Source: an uncultured bacterium (GTDB taxonomy: Bacteria > Pseudomonadota > Alphaproteobacteria > Sphingomonadales > Sphingomonadaceae). From it: a stretch of 47,477 nt of DNA. Shown here piece by piece: positions 6,884 through 15,126 of this stretch. Position numbers and translations under genes: made by a program. Every line of letters starts with the position of its first letter. Positions within the stretch are counted from its first letter, which is position 1. The stretch covers positions 1 to 47,477 of the forward strand of contig CAISGR010000141.1 of assembly GCA_903884945.1 (NCBI GenBank), in the 5' to 3' direction. The notes below the pieces were generated by a model. It worked only from the letters and a program-made list of their open reading frames with translations. It was not told where the DNA came from and did not search any database.

Positions 6884-9212
6884 CCTGCTGCTGGCGGCGC
6901 TGGTGCTGGCGCCGGATCCCGCCATCGCCCAGGTGGCCAAGCCCCGGATAACAATCGCGGAGACGACGCTGGATGCCGCGCTGACGACGCTCGCCCGGCA
7001 AAGCGGCGCCGACATCATCAGCACCGAGCCCGGCCTTCGGGGGGTACGCGTCAGGCGATTGTCCGGCCGCATGCCGGTACGGGCGGCGCTTGATCGACTC
7101 CTGCGCGATTCGGGCTACCGCGCCGTGGAGATCGACGCGAACAGCTATCGCGTCGTCCGGGGCGCACCGCCCCGGACTGCAAGGCGCTCGCCGCCAGCGG
7201 CGGAGGCGGCCCCGGTAGCGGACATCATCGTCACCGGCAGCAAGCAGCAGCTGACCCTGTTGCGTTTCCCGGGAAGCGTGGTCGTCGCGCGCCGCCTGCC
7301 GAGCAACCTGCCGGCGCAGCGCGCGCCCGACATCGACGAGCTGGCGCGGGGCACCCCGGTGCTGCAGAACACCGAACTGGGCGCAGGCCGGAACAAGATC
7401 TTCATTCGCGGGATCGCCGACAGCAGCTTCAACGGCGCGACCCAGTCGACCGCCGGTATCTATTTCGGCGATGTCCAGCTCGGCTATTCCGGGCCGGAGC
7501 CGAGCCTGAGCCTCTACGATATCCAGGGCGTCGAGGTGCTGGAGGGACCGCAGGGCACGCTCTACGGGGCGGGGGCGATCGGCGGGATCATCCGCGTCAC
7601 GCCGATGCCGGTGAACCTTACCAGGATCGAGGGATCGGCCGGTGCGGGCCTGACCGGGACGGCCGGCGGCGGGCCCGGCTACGATGTCAGCGGCATGGTC
7701 AACCTGCCCCTCATCGCGCAGAGCGTCGGCCTCCGCGCCGTCGCCTATCACCAGCACGACGGCGGCTATGTCGAGGACCAGCGCCGCCGCCTCCGGGGCA
7801 TCAACCGTACCGATACCACGGGCGGTCGCGTGTCGCTGCTGATCGAGCCGGGGGACGACTGGAGCGTCGACCTGGGCGCGCTCACCCAGCATATCGATTC
7901 GACCGATGCGCAATATGCCGAGGTCGCGGTCGGTCCGCTCGCGCGCCGCTCCGTCCTGGCGCAGCCCTTCCACAATTCGATCCGGCTGGGCCGTGCCGTC
8001 ATCAGCAAGAAATGGGATACCGGCCTCTCGCTGCTCTCGGCCACGGGCATTGTCGGCAATGATTCGAACGACGTCTTCGATGCGAGCCGCGCGCCCTGGG
8101 CGATCAGGGAGACCGTCTATCATGACGACCGGTCGAACCTGCTGCTGACGCACGAGACCCGCCTGTCGCGTACCAGCGACCGCGGCACGTCATGGGTGAT
8201 GGGGGTCGCGCTGCTGTACGATCGCGCCGTCCAGTCGCGGTCGCTCGGCCCGCCCGGCGATCCCAACGACATCATCGGCGTCACCAACGTCACGAAGAGC
8301 GCGTCGTTGTTCGCGGAGGCGACGCTGCCCTTGTCGCCCAGCCTGTCGATTACGCCCGGCGCACGCTTCACCTGGGCGCGCACGGACAGCGAACCTTCGG
8401 TCCAGCCGCGCGCCGCCGCCTTCATCCCCGGCCGCACCGCGCGACGCATCGATCCGACGATCGGCTTCTCCTGGCTGGTCGCGCCGCGGATCGCCGCGTT
8501 CGGCCGTTTCCAGTCGGGCTTCAGGACCGGCGGGCTCGCCGTGGCGCGCGGTGTCGGCCGCGTCGCGGATTTCCGGCCCGACTCGATCAATCTCGGCGAA
8601 ATCGGCCTGCGCATGGAGCGCAGCGGCGCAACGGGCCTCGCCTTGTCCACCAGCCTGTCGTTCGCGCACTGGAGCGACATCCAGGCCGACCTCGTCAACC
8701 GCAACGGCGCGCCCTATACCGACAATATCGGAAACGCCGATATCATCGCGCTCGAGGGGACGGGGGACTGGGTTCCGATCCCCGGGTTGCACGCCACCGC
8801 CTCGTTCCTCTACACCCACAACCGCGTCACCGGGCCGCTTGCCGAATCCTCGGTCATGGCCAACCGGCGCCTGCCCGAGACGCCGGAATTCGCCGGCAAT
8901 GTCGGCGTCGACTATCGCTGGCCGGACGGCCACCAGGGGGAGTTCCGGGTTGGCGCAACGGCGCGCTATGTCGGCGGGTCAGTGCTCGGCACCGGCGATT
9001 ATCTGGATATCCGGCAGGGCAAATACGGCGTGCTCGGGCTGAGTGGCGGATGGAAGACCGGCCGGTTCGATTTTTCCCTGGTGGCCGACAATCTCGCCAA
9101 TGCGAAGGCCAACCGCTTCGCGCTGGGCAATCCCTTCATTCTCGCGACGCGCGACCAGACGACGCCGCTCCGGCCGTTGAACGTCAGGGCGGGGATCGGC
9201 GTCAGCTGGTGA
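6837..9212 (+). CDS. TonB-dependent transducer receptor with STN signalling domain
   Basis: Outer-membrane active transporter with a signalling extension. From the ATG at 6837 (frame shared with a long upstream opening that overlaps fecR and is not coding) it has 791 residues. Order: signal peptide ending AIAQ, STN domain (about residues 38-95: TLDAALTTLARQSGADI and VRAALDRLLRDSGYR), TonB-box-like DIIVTG, plug domain with IFIRGI and VEVLEGPQGTLYGAGAIGGII, and a 22-strand-type barrel ending in GVSW. The STN domain and adjacent FecI/FecR genes mark it as a sensor of its own ligand, unidentified here. It overlaps fecR by 47 bases and the next gene by four (GTGA). Confidence 0.93.
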   Translation: MASAGSSRRWSRGHASLLLAALVLAPDPAIAQVAKPRITIAETTLDAALTTLARQSGADIISTEPGLRGVRVRRLSGRMPVRAALDRLLRDSGYRAVEIDANSYRVVRGAPPRTARRSPPAAEAAPVADIIVTGSKQQLTLLRFPGSVVVARRLPSNLPAQRAPDIDELARGTPVLQNTELGAGRNKIFIRGIADSSFNGATQSTAGIYFGDVQLGYSGPEPSLSLYDIQGVEVLEGPQGTLYGAGAIGGIIRVTPMPVNLTRIEGSAGAGLTGTAGGGPGYDVSGMVNLPLIAQSVGLRAVAYHQHDGGYVEDQRRRLRGINRTDTTGGRVSLLIEPGDDWSVDLGALTQHIDSTDAQYAEVAVGPLARRSVLAQPFHNSIRLGRAVISKKWDTGLSLLSATGIVGNDSNDVFDASRAPWAIRETVYHDDRSNLLLTHETRLSRTSDRGTSWVMGVALLYDRAVQSRSLGPPGDPNDIIGVTNVTKSASLFAEATLPLSPSLSITPGARFTWARTDSEPSVQPRAAAFIPGRTARRIDPTIGFSWLVAPRIAAFGRFQSGFRTGGLAVARGVGRVADFRPDSINLGEIGLRMERSGATGLALSTSLSFAHWSDIQADLVNRNGAPYTDNIGNADIIALEGTGDWVPIPGLHATASFLYTHNRVTGPLAESSVMANRRLPETPEFAGNVGVDYRWPDGHQGEFRVGATARYVGGSVLGTGDYLDIRQGKYGVLGLSGGWKTGRFDFSLVADNLANAKANRFALGNPFILATRDQTTPLRPLNVRAGIGVSW

Positions 9213-10783
9213 CCTCGCCGTTCCTGCAGGAAGCCGGAGCCCGCGGGCGGGCGCTGGCGACGCCAGGCGTGGCCGCGGCGGTGCTGCTCCTGCTCGCCTT
9301 CGCCCTGCGGGCAGGGGATTTCGGCAATCCGGTGATCCATGTCGACGAGCAATATTATCTGCTGGTCGGCGATCGCCTGCTCCATGGCGCGGTGCCCTAT
9401 GTCGACATCTGGGACCGCAAGCCGATCGGCCTGTTCGCGATCTTCGCCCTGATCAGGCTGTTGCCGGGCGACGGCGTGATCGCGGCGCAGCTCGTCGCGC
9501 TGGCCTGTGCTGCGGCGACCGCGTGGCTCGTCCATCTCGCGGCACGGCGCGTGGGGGCAACGCCGCTCGGCGCGCTGGGCGCGGGGGCCGCGTATCTCGT
9601 CTGGCTGCCGTTGCTGAGCGGGCGCGCGGCGCAGTCGCCGGTCTTCTTCAACCTGCTCATGATGGCAGCAGCCTTGCTCACGCTACGCCTGCCCGGGTTG
9701 GCGGCGCGCGGACGGGCGAGGGCGATCGTGCTGAGCGGCGCGGCCGCCTGCCTGCTCGCCGGGGTGGCGATCCAGGTCAAATACACCCCCGCGGTCGAAG
9801 GCGCCTTTTTCGGCCTCGCGCATCTCTGGTATCTTCGTCGTGCCGGGGCCAGCCGGCGCGCGGTCGGGCTGGCGGCCCTGTTGCTGGTCGCGCTCGGCCT
9901 CGTCCCGACCGCGGCAGCGCTCCTGGTCTACGCTGCCCGGGGGCCGGCTGCGCTCGACGCCTTCTGGTTCGCCAATTTCGCGTCGTTCCTGTTGCGGTCG
10001 GCTTATGCCTATCCGCCGGACCTGATCGCCCGGCGCCTGCTCGGAATCAGCGCCCAGCTGGCCCCGCTCGCGGCCTGCGCCTTTTTCGCCTGGCGGGTGC
10101 GGCCACGTAGCGAGGAACTGGCCATCGCTTTTGCCTGGCTGGCTTCAGCGCTCGCCTGTTTCGCGATGCTCGGCACCTATTTCGATCACTACGCCCTGCC
10201 GCTGGTCGCGCCGCTCTGCGTGGCCGCCGCGCCGACCTTTGGCCGGGTGCCGCGGGCGATGGCGGCGTCGCTCGCGGCCGCGTTCCTGCTCTTCCTCGTC
10301 GAGGCGGTCGCACGGCCGAGCGATTCGGCCGGGGCCTATGCCGTGGCCCGCGTGGTGGCGACGAACAGCGGCGCCGAATGCCCCTATGTCTTCGTCGGCG
10401 ATTCGATCACCTATCATCTCGCCCATGCCTGCCTGCCGACGGCCTATGCCTTTCCGTCGATGCTGGCCTATGCGCCCGAAAAGGGCGCGACGGGCGTCGA
10501 CGAAGCGGCGGAGGTGGCGCGGATCCTCGCGCGCCGCCCGCCCGTGATCGTGACCGGGAGCCGCCCGCTTGCTGCCTGGAACGAGCAGAGCCATGCTGCC
10601 GTTGCCGCTGCGCTGGCGCGCGACTACCGTCCGATCTTCAGCGCCCCGCGCGGCGATTACCGCATCATCGTCTATCTGCGCCGGGACCGGGCGGCCCGAA
10701 TGCCGGCGGACGCGAACGGCCGGGCCGGCGGCCAGGCTATCGTACGAACTTCGCCCGCAGCGCGGCTGCGGCCGCCCGGCTGA
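9209..10783 (+). CDS. GT-C-fold membrane glycosyltransferase (ArnT/GT39/GT83-like)
   Basis: Polytopic inner-membrane protein, 524 residues from a GTG that overlaps the receptor stop (GTGA). After the first membrane helix comes HVDEQYYLLVG (D46, E47), the acidic pair in the first periplasmic loop that is the catalytic landmark of polyprenyl-phosphate-sugar-dependent GT-C enzymes, then GAVPYVDIWDRKP, which resembles the PF13231 family. About ten hydrophobic helices follow, with a soluble C-terminal part from about residue 385. It would use a lipid-linked sugar at the periplasmic face. The frame is open far upstream (8192), but that part is the receptor read out of frame. Its last 47 bases overlap the tail of the opposing sulfotransferase gene. 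Confidence 0.82.
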   Translation: MTSPFLQEAGARGRALATPGVAAAVLLLLAFALRAGDFGNPVIHVDEQYYLLVGDRLLHGAVPYVDIWDRKPIGLFAIFALIRLLPGDGVIAAQLVALACAAATAWLVHLAARRVGATPLGALGAGAAYLVWLPLLSGRAAQSPVFFNLLMMAAALLTLRLPGLAARGRARAIVLSGAAACLLAGVAIQVKYTPAVEGAFFGLAHLWYLRRAGASRRAVGLAALLLVALGLVPTAAALLVYAARGPAALDAFWFANFASFLLRSAYAYPPDLIARRLLGISAQLAPLAACAFFAWRVRPRSEELAIAFAWLASALACFAMLGTYFDHYALPLVAPLCVAAAPTFGRVPRAMAASLAAAFLLFLVEAVARPSDSAGAYAVARVVATNSGAECPYVFVGDSITYHLAHACLPTAYAFPSMLAYAPEKGATGVDEAAEVARILARRPPVIVTGSRPLAAWNEQSHAAVAAALARDYRPIFSAPRGDYRIIVYLRRDRAARMPADANGRAGGQAIVRTSPAARLRPPG

Positions 10784-12188
10784 TCTCCGCGGCGCCGAAG
10801 ACCCGGGATCGTTCCACCAGGGCTGCATGGACCCGATAGGCCTCGGTCACCAGCGCATCCCGAACGCCGCTGACCGCGTGGAGCGGCGCTGGACGCAGCG
10901 CGGCGAGGCTGAAGGCCGCGCCGAGCCCCAGCTGGTCGACCAGCAACGGCGCCGACTGTCCCGGTTCCCGGCACAACCGATCATAATCGACGAAGATCTG
11001 CCGCCGTGCGACCGGCATGGGGCGATCGAGCAGGAACCGATAGACCGCGATCCACTGGGCCAGCCAGAGGTCGACCATGGTGGAATCGGTCGAGGCGGCG
11101 GGTGTTTCGAACAGGAAGGGGCGCCGGTCCGCGCCGAACTCGTGATGCCCGAGCCAGGTCATGAAGTCGCGGCGGAACGGATCCTGCTCGGCGAGCCGGC
11201 ACGCGCGCATGTGCTGCCGGCAGAGCGACGCCGCCTGCTGCAGCGGATCGCGGAACGGATGGACGAGCAGGGCGTCGGGAAATGCCTCGACCAGCGCCGG
11301 CAGCCGCAGGACATTGTTGTTGTTCTTGGACAGATAGCGCCCGCCGCCATAGCGCAACCGCACCAGCCCGACATAATCGCGAAATGCCGCGATCGTCGCC
11401 GGGTCGACCGGCGCGGGGGCAAGGCCGAATGGCTGGCGGAAGCGCCGGCCCTCGAAATGACCCCAGAAGACTTCCTCGATCGCCTCCGGGCTGTCGAGGT
11501 CGTGGAAGATGCCGTCGCCATGGCCGCGCTCGGTCGCCGCGACCGCGCGGCGCGATCGGCTCGCCGCCCGCGCCCAGAGGTTCGGCGCGAGCGGGAAGGG
11601 CAGGTCCCGGTACGACAGGGACGCGAAATCGCCACTCTCGTGCAGCGCGCGAAGCAGGATGGTGGTGCCGGCCCGCGCCAGCCCCGCGATGAAGATCGGC
11701 TCGCTCCCGGCCTGGCTGGCCAGGCGGCGGCGATGGACTGCGCACTCGATATCGAAGCTGATATCGCGTACCGGCGCGGCGCCGAGCGTCAGGCGGTGCA
11801 GCAGGCGATCCGCGCGATCCGGGTCGATCCGCAGGCGACGGCGCGCCAGCGAATAGCCGATCGTCGCCGCGAGCAGGCCGCCGCGCCCGGCCCAGCTCGC
11901 CGGCGCGGTGGCGATGGCGAAGCTCAGCAGGATCGGCAGGCCGGTCAGCCCCAGCAACAGGGCAGTGCGCGTCGAATGGACGAACAGCGTGATCGCCATC
12001 AGCCGCATGGCGCGCTCCTTCGCCCATTCCGAGACGCCGCGGCGCAGCAGCAGGCGGTTGGAGCGACGGGCCATGGTCGCCAGGGCGGCAAAATTCGGCA
12101 TGAGCCGCAGCGCCCGCGCGATCTCGATCGCGGCGACGGTGGCGAGAAACAGGGTGATCGCCCCGCCGGTCGTCGGCGTGCCGCTCAA
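10737..12188 (-). CDS. Membrane-anchored PAPS-dependent sulfotransferase
   Basis: Predicted to transfer sulfate from PAPS to a carbohydrate or lipid. The 483 residues begin with a hydrophobic N-terminal region (segments near 10-25 and 65-97), so the protein is membrane-bound. The catalytic domain follows. The 5'-phosphosulfate loop is IFIAGLARAGTT (about 165-176), the equivalent of the kinase P-loop, and the 3'-phosphate motif is LVHPFRDPLQQAASL (about 308-323, with R313 and S322). The sulfotransferase family PF13469 fits. It is the last gene of a three- or four-gene minus-strand set: its ATG overlaps the stop of the small protein at 12185 by four bases. Confidence 0.85.
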   Translation of the reverse strand: MSGTPTTGGAITLFLATVAAIEIARALRLMPNFAALATMARRSNRLLLRRGVSEWAKERAMRLMAITLFVHSTRTALLLGLTGLPILLSFAIATAPASWAGRGGLLAATIGYSLARRRLRIDPDRADRLLHRLTLGAAPVRDISFDIECAVHRRRLASQAGSEPIFIAGLARAGTTILLRALHESGDFASLSYRDLPFPLAPNLWARAASRSRRAVAATERGHGDGIFHDLDSPEAIEEVFWGHFEGRRFRQPFGLAPAPVDPATIAAFRDYVGLVRLRYGGGRYLSKNNNNVLRLPALVEAFPDALLVHPFRDPLQQAASLCRQHMRACRLAEQDPFRRDFMTWLGHHEFGADRRPFLFETPAASTDSTMVDLWLAQWIAVYRFLLDRPMPVARRQIFVDYDRLCREPGQSAPLLVDQLGLGAAFSLAALRPAPLHAVSGVRDALVTEAYRVHAALVERSRVFGAAEISRAAAAALRAKFVR

Positions 12189-12406
12189 CGCGTCGGCCCG
12201 CTCCGGCGCAGCCGCCGGATCAGGCGCTTGAACGGATACCAGAGCAGCGAGATCAACCCGAGCAGGATCGCCCCGACCACGCCCAGGGCAGTGGCGGCGG
12301 CGCCCAGGCCGAGGCCGGGCCCGCCATAAGCGGACGCCGCGGTGGGGAGGGAGAGCAGCAACAGGCCTGCCGCAAGGACCAGAGGGTTTCGCCGGATCAT
12401 GTACAT
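12185..12406 (-). CDS. Small membrane protein between two sulfotransferase genes
   Basis: A 73-residue protein with an N-terminal signal-like helix (LVLAAGLLLLSLPTAASA) and a second hydrophobic stretch (GAAATALGVVGAILLGLISLLWYP), ending in a strongly basic tail (FKRLIRRLRRSG). I do not recognise the family. It overlaps the upstream arylsulfotransferase-like gene by 10 bases and the downstream sulfotransferase by four, so it is almost certainly translated with them. A role as an adaptor or small subunit of a membrane sulfation complex is inference from position. Confidence 0.7.
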   Translation of the reverse strand: MYMIRRNPLVLAAGLLLLSLPTAASAYGGPGLGLGAAATALGVVGAILLGLISLLWYPFKRLIRRLRRSGPTR

Positions 12407-13773
12407 TTCGCTTTCATCGCTGCCTGGATGGAGGGGCCGTCAGTGACGGGGTCGAGATATCGGCTCCAGCGCAGCTGCAGCCGGCGCATCGCGGAATCGG
12501 CGGCGATGTAGCGCCAGCGCAGCGTGCCGTCGGGACTGGTACGGATGATCCGGCCGCGCTCGGTTTCCTCGAGCATCAGGTCGCCATTCGGCAATGGTGT
12601 CGCCCGGCCCTGTGCGCGTGTCCGGATCGCAAAGCGCTCGGTCGCGGCGGCATAGGGAAAGCTCACCGCATCGGTCGCGAAATCATAGACGGGCACGCGG
12701 TTCAGGCCGTCGATTTCGCCCTCCGGATAGGCGACGCGCCAGTGATTGTCGAAGATCGTGATGCGGTGGTCGTCGAGGATGCTGACATCATGCTCGAAGG
12801 CCCAGGGCCCGCTTCGTGACCACAGGATGCGCCCGGTCGAGGGCCGGTAGAGCAGCACCATGGAGAGGCTGCGCAGGCTGAGGAACAGGTCGCCCCGCTG
12901 CCAGTAGCGACCGGACTCGAGCACGGGCTGCACATCGTTCAGATGGAACGGATCGTCATTATAGGGGCGGGCTCGCCAGAGATTCCCAAGCTGGTTGCGA
13001 TCGAGGATGTCGGCGATCCGCTCGAGCCGCAGCATCCGGCCGTCGGGGGAGATCTCCGCGATCGCCTCGTCACTGAACTTCGGGCCGACATGTGGCTCCC
13101 GCGCCTTCGGGAAGCGGTACACGGCCCAGAGATTGCCGTCCGGTCCCAGCTCCACCGAATGGTGGAAGATGCCGTCGATCGTCCACAGGAGCCGGCCGCA
13201 GGCATCGAACCGCGAGAGCGGCGAGGAATCGTGAATGATCAGCCCGCCGTCCGGCATCAGCAGTGGGTGCATCATCAGGTTGCGCGTCGCGTCGCGGTCG
13301 CGCTTCAGGACGATCAGGTCCGACGTGAAGGTCGATCGGGCATTGGCCGCATCCACATCGGGGGCGAATTCCCGCATCACCCGGCCGTCGCCGAGGCGGA
13401 GCAACTGCACCACCGGGCGCGGCTTCCCCGCGCCATAAGCGGTGATCAACATGTAGCCCGGATCGGTGAAGGCAAGGGCGGGGTTGCGCCACAGGCCCCC
13501 GGGCTGGCGTCGGTAATCGCCCTCGGCATAGGCGAGCTGGCCACCGGGCAGGAGCTGCCCCAGCGTCCGGGGCACCGTCGCGAGCGAGACCGCAAGCCTG
13601 CCGATGCGCCCCATCGGCGACGGCGCCAGCACGATTGCCCCGAACTCGATCGTCGCTGCCGCGCCGATCAGGAGCAGCAGGAGCGCTATCCAAAGCGGGA
13701 TCGGCCTGAACAGCAGGCGTTCGAGCGGGCTCGCCTGCGCGGCCGCGCCTGGCACCGGGGCCGGCGACGGCAT
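12397..13773 (-). CDS. Membrane-anchored arylsulfotransferase (ASST)-like beta-propeller protein
   Basis: A 458-residue protein with one N-terminal membrane helix (about 27-50) and a large domain resembling the bacterial arylsulfotransferase family (PF14269/PF05935). Conserved-looking histidines sit where ASST propellers place them: H204/H205 in IFHHSVELGPDGN, H277 in FHLNDVQPV and H328 in FEHDVSILDD. ASST enzymes use a histidine sulfo-intermediate and move sulfate from an aryl ester to a phenol without PAPS; which His is catalytic here cannot be settled. Alternatively it is a non-catalytic propeller that binds a sulfated glycan. The ATG at 13773 overlaps the stop of a 27-codon ORF as TGATG. 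Downstream it overlaps the small membrane protein. Confidence 0.75.
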   Translation of the reverse strand: MPSPAPVPGAAAQASPLERLLFRPIPLWIALLLLLIGAAATIEFGAIVLAPSPMGRIGRLAVSLATVPRTLGQLLPGGQLAYAEGDYRRQPGGLWRNPALAFTDPGYMLITAYGAGKPRPVVQLLRLGDGRVMREFAPDVDAANARSTFTSDLIVLKRDRDATRNLMMHPLLMPDGGLIIHDSSPLSRFDACGRLLWTIDGIFHHSVELGPDGNLWAVYRFPKAREPHVGPKFSDEAIAEISPDGRMLRLERIADILDRNQLGNLWRARPYNDDPFHLNDVQPVLESGRYWQRGDLFLSLRSLSMVLLYRPSTGRILWSRSGPWAFEHDVSILDDHRITIFDNHWRVAYPEGEIDGLNRVPVYDFATDAVSFPYAAATERFAIRTRAQGRATPLPNGDLMLEETERGRIIRTSPDGTLRWRYIAADSAMRRLQLRWSRYLDPVTDGPSIQAAMKAKCT

Positions 13774-13856
13774 CAGGCTCCCTGGGCCTTGCGGTCGGAC
13801 GGCCGCTGCCGCTGGCGGACCGTGCCCGGGCGGAACGAGCGTTGCGATTCAGTCAT
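13773..13856 (-). CDS. Possible 27-residue basic leader peptide ahead of the ASST-like gene
   Basis: An ATG at 13856 opens 27 codons (beginning MTESQRSFRPG) and ends in TGA whose last base is the first base of the ASST-like ATG (TGATG). The peptide is very basic, with six Arg and one Lys. A stop-start junction of this kind usually means translational coupling, so the ORF may be a small protein or a leader controlling the operon. The ribosome-binding sequence is poor (GCAGGCAGAAGCT before ATG), so it could also be chance. Confidence 0.35.
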   Translation of the reverse strand: MTESQRSFRPGTVRQRQRPSDRKAQGA

Positions 13857-14634
13857 AGCTTCTGCCTGCATGTGCCGTGCAGGTGCGAGGCTAGTGTTTC
13901 CGGATTATTTTGCGCAACGGATAATATGTAACAAGATGTAACGGGCAAGAAATACCATTTCGGCCCTTAATATGACCGTCGCGGACCAATTGGCAAAATC
14001 TAGTACAAAATCGCGCCGTGTGACCGCAACTTCTCTTCCGATTATTGTACGATACATTCTCGTCGCAGGAAGATAAATACCGAAACGGCCTGAAATGGGG
14101 GGCGATGATGCATGGTCATCCTATAAGGACGTGAACAACAGGCCTGGTTACTGTCCGATCAGTCTGTCGGGGTGTCGCTGCAGGGCCACCATTTTGTAAA
14201 TTCTGATGCGAGACCGCGCTTTCCACCCTTCGGGCGATGGACCTGCAGCGGTATTCCCCCCATAATATGGCCAATCTTCCGCCCGGCCGGGCGAGAAGGG
14301 ACGGGAAGTGGTACTGACATTATAATGTGGATATTGGGAATCGCGTGCCTGGCGCTTGGCCACAAGTCCAAGTCGGGGACGAGACGGAATTTTCAGGGAA
14401 ACAGCTTCGCGCGGTGCAAACGCTGCTCGTTCGAGATCTTTCACGATCCCAGGAGCGAGCAGTGGCGCATATCGCGTGCGCGGGACCGTCGCGATCGCAC
14501 GCTGAGCATCCTTCATGACGACGCGCCGGTACGGGCGCCTGCCAGGCGGCGCCTGAAGGGGCGGCATCCGGGTTGATCCTGGTCGCCCGGCTCGAGGCGG
14601 GGGATCGCGCGAACCCCGGCGGATAGGAGGCGCG
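13857..14634. other. Long AT-richer intergenic region with operon promoters
   Basis: This 778-base gap separates the divergent sulfotransferase set (minus) and the small gene at 14635 (plus). The half next to the ASST-like gene (about 13890-14110) is clearly richer in A+T and contains a tandem repeat at 13926-13942, listed separately. A perfect 12-bp palindrome GCCCGGCCGGGC lies at 14281-14292, and GC-rich inverted repeats occur near 14538-14560. Frames of up to 192 codons cross it but show no family motif and unlikely composition. No tRNA-like cloverleaf was seen. Confidence 0.5.
13926..13942. promoter_or_regulatory. Tandem direct repeat ATGTAAC-N3-ATGTAAC, candidate regulator site
   Basis: Two identical 7-mers, ATGTAAC at 13926-13932 and 13936-13942, are spaced exactly 10 bases start to start, one helical turn. 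Written as GTAAC-N5-GTAAC this has the layout of binding sites for OmpR/PhoB-type response regulators. It lies about 70-85 bases upstream of the 27-codon ORF and the ASST-like gene on the minus strand. The regulator is not encoded in the window as far as I can tell. Confidence 0.35.
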
Positions 14635-15060
14635 ATGGGCAAGGCGCGGGCCGCGATCGACGGACCGGTTGATCCGGTGTCACCACCGGATGATGCGCTG
14701 GCCGATGTGGCACGGGTCCGCGCCATCCTGATCGAGGCGGCGATTGCCGGCGAGGCGATCAGCTATTCCCACCTGCTGGCGCAGCTCGGCCATCGCTTCA
14801 CCCGGCCGAAAATGCGGGCGGTGTGCAAGACGCTCGATGCCATCGATCTCGCCGGCCGCGCGGCCGGCGAACCGGAACTGGCCGTGCTGGTGGTCCGCGA
14901 GTCGGATGGCTTGCCCGGCCAGGGCTGGTGGGTCGGCGACGGCGCCATGCTGCTCGGCTATGACGGGCCATGGACCGGGATCGAGGCGCTCAGGTTCGTG
15001 CGCGGGCTTCAGGCCGAGGTGTTTGCCTATTGGCGCGCGCGCGACGCGGGCGGGGCGTGA
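14635..15060 (+). CDS. Conserved small protein of unknown function
   Basis: A 141-residue soluble protein with no signal peptide or membrane segment. A central stretch, SYSHLLAQLGHRFTRPKMRAV, looks like a helical DNA- or RNA-binding-type motif, followed by ELAVLVVRESDGLPGQGWWVG and a C-terminal helix. I believe similar proteins are widespread in sphingomonads and are sometimes labelled ribose-phosphate pyrophosphokinase, but no PRPP-synthase motif is visible and that label should not be trusted. The ATG at 14635 has a good ribosome site (AGGAGG). It is a single gene, convergent with the hydrolase at 15127. Confidence 0.75.
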   Translation: MGKARAAIDGPVDPVSPPDDALADVARVRAILIEAAIAGEAISYSHLLAQLGHRFTRPKMRAVCKTLDAIDLAGRAAGEPELAVLVVRESDGLPGQGWWVGDGAMLLGYDGPWTGIEALRFVRGLQAEVFAYWRARDAGGA

Positions 15061-15095
15061 CGAGATCGCCGGCCGCCCCGGCGGCGCACTGATGC

Positions 15096-15120
15096 GGCGG
15101 CGGGCCGGGGACCCGCCGCC
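15096..15120. terminator. GC-rich hairpin between convergent genes
   Basis: A perfect 9-bp stem, GGCGGCGGG (15096-15104) and CCCGCCGCC (15112-15120), with a seven-base loop, lies between the stops of the genes at 15060 and 15127. There is no T-run on either side, so it is a candidate bidirectional terminator or RNA-end stabiliser rather than a classical intrinsic terminator. Confidence 0.4.
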
Positions 15121-15126
15121 CGATGG

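Noticed and set aside
8192..9208. Upstream extension of the GT-C glycosyltransferase frame
   Set aside because: It is the receptor gene read out of frame; the GTG at 9209 with a GTGA overlap is a natural start.
14148..14726. A 192-codon minus-strand frame in the gap before the gene at 14635
   Set aside because: Its composition is irregular, it overlaps the start of a gene with an ideal ribosome site, and no domain is visible.
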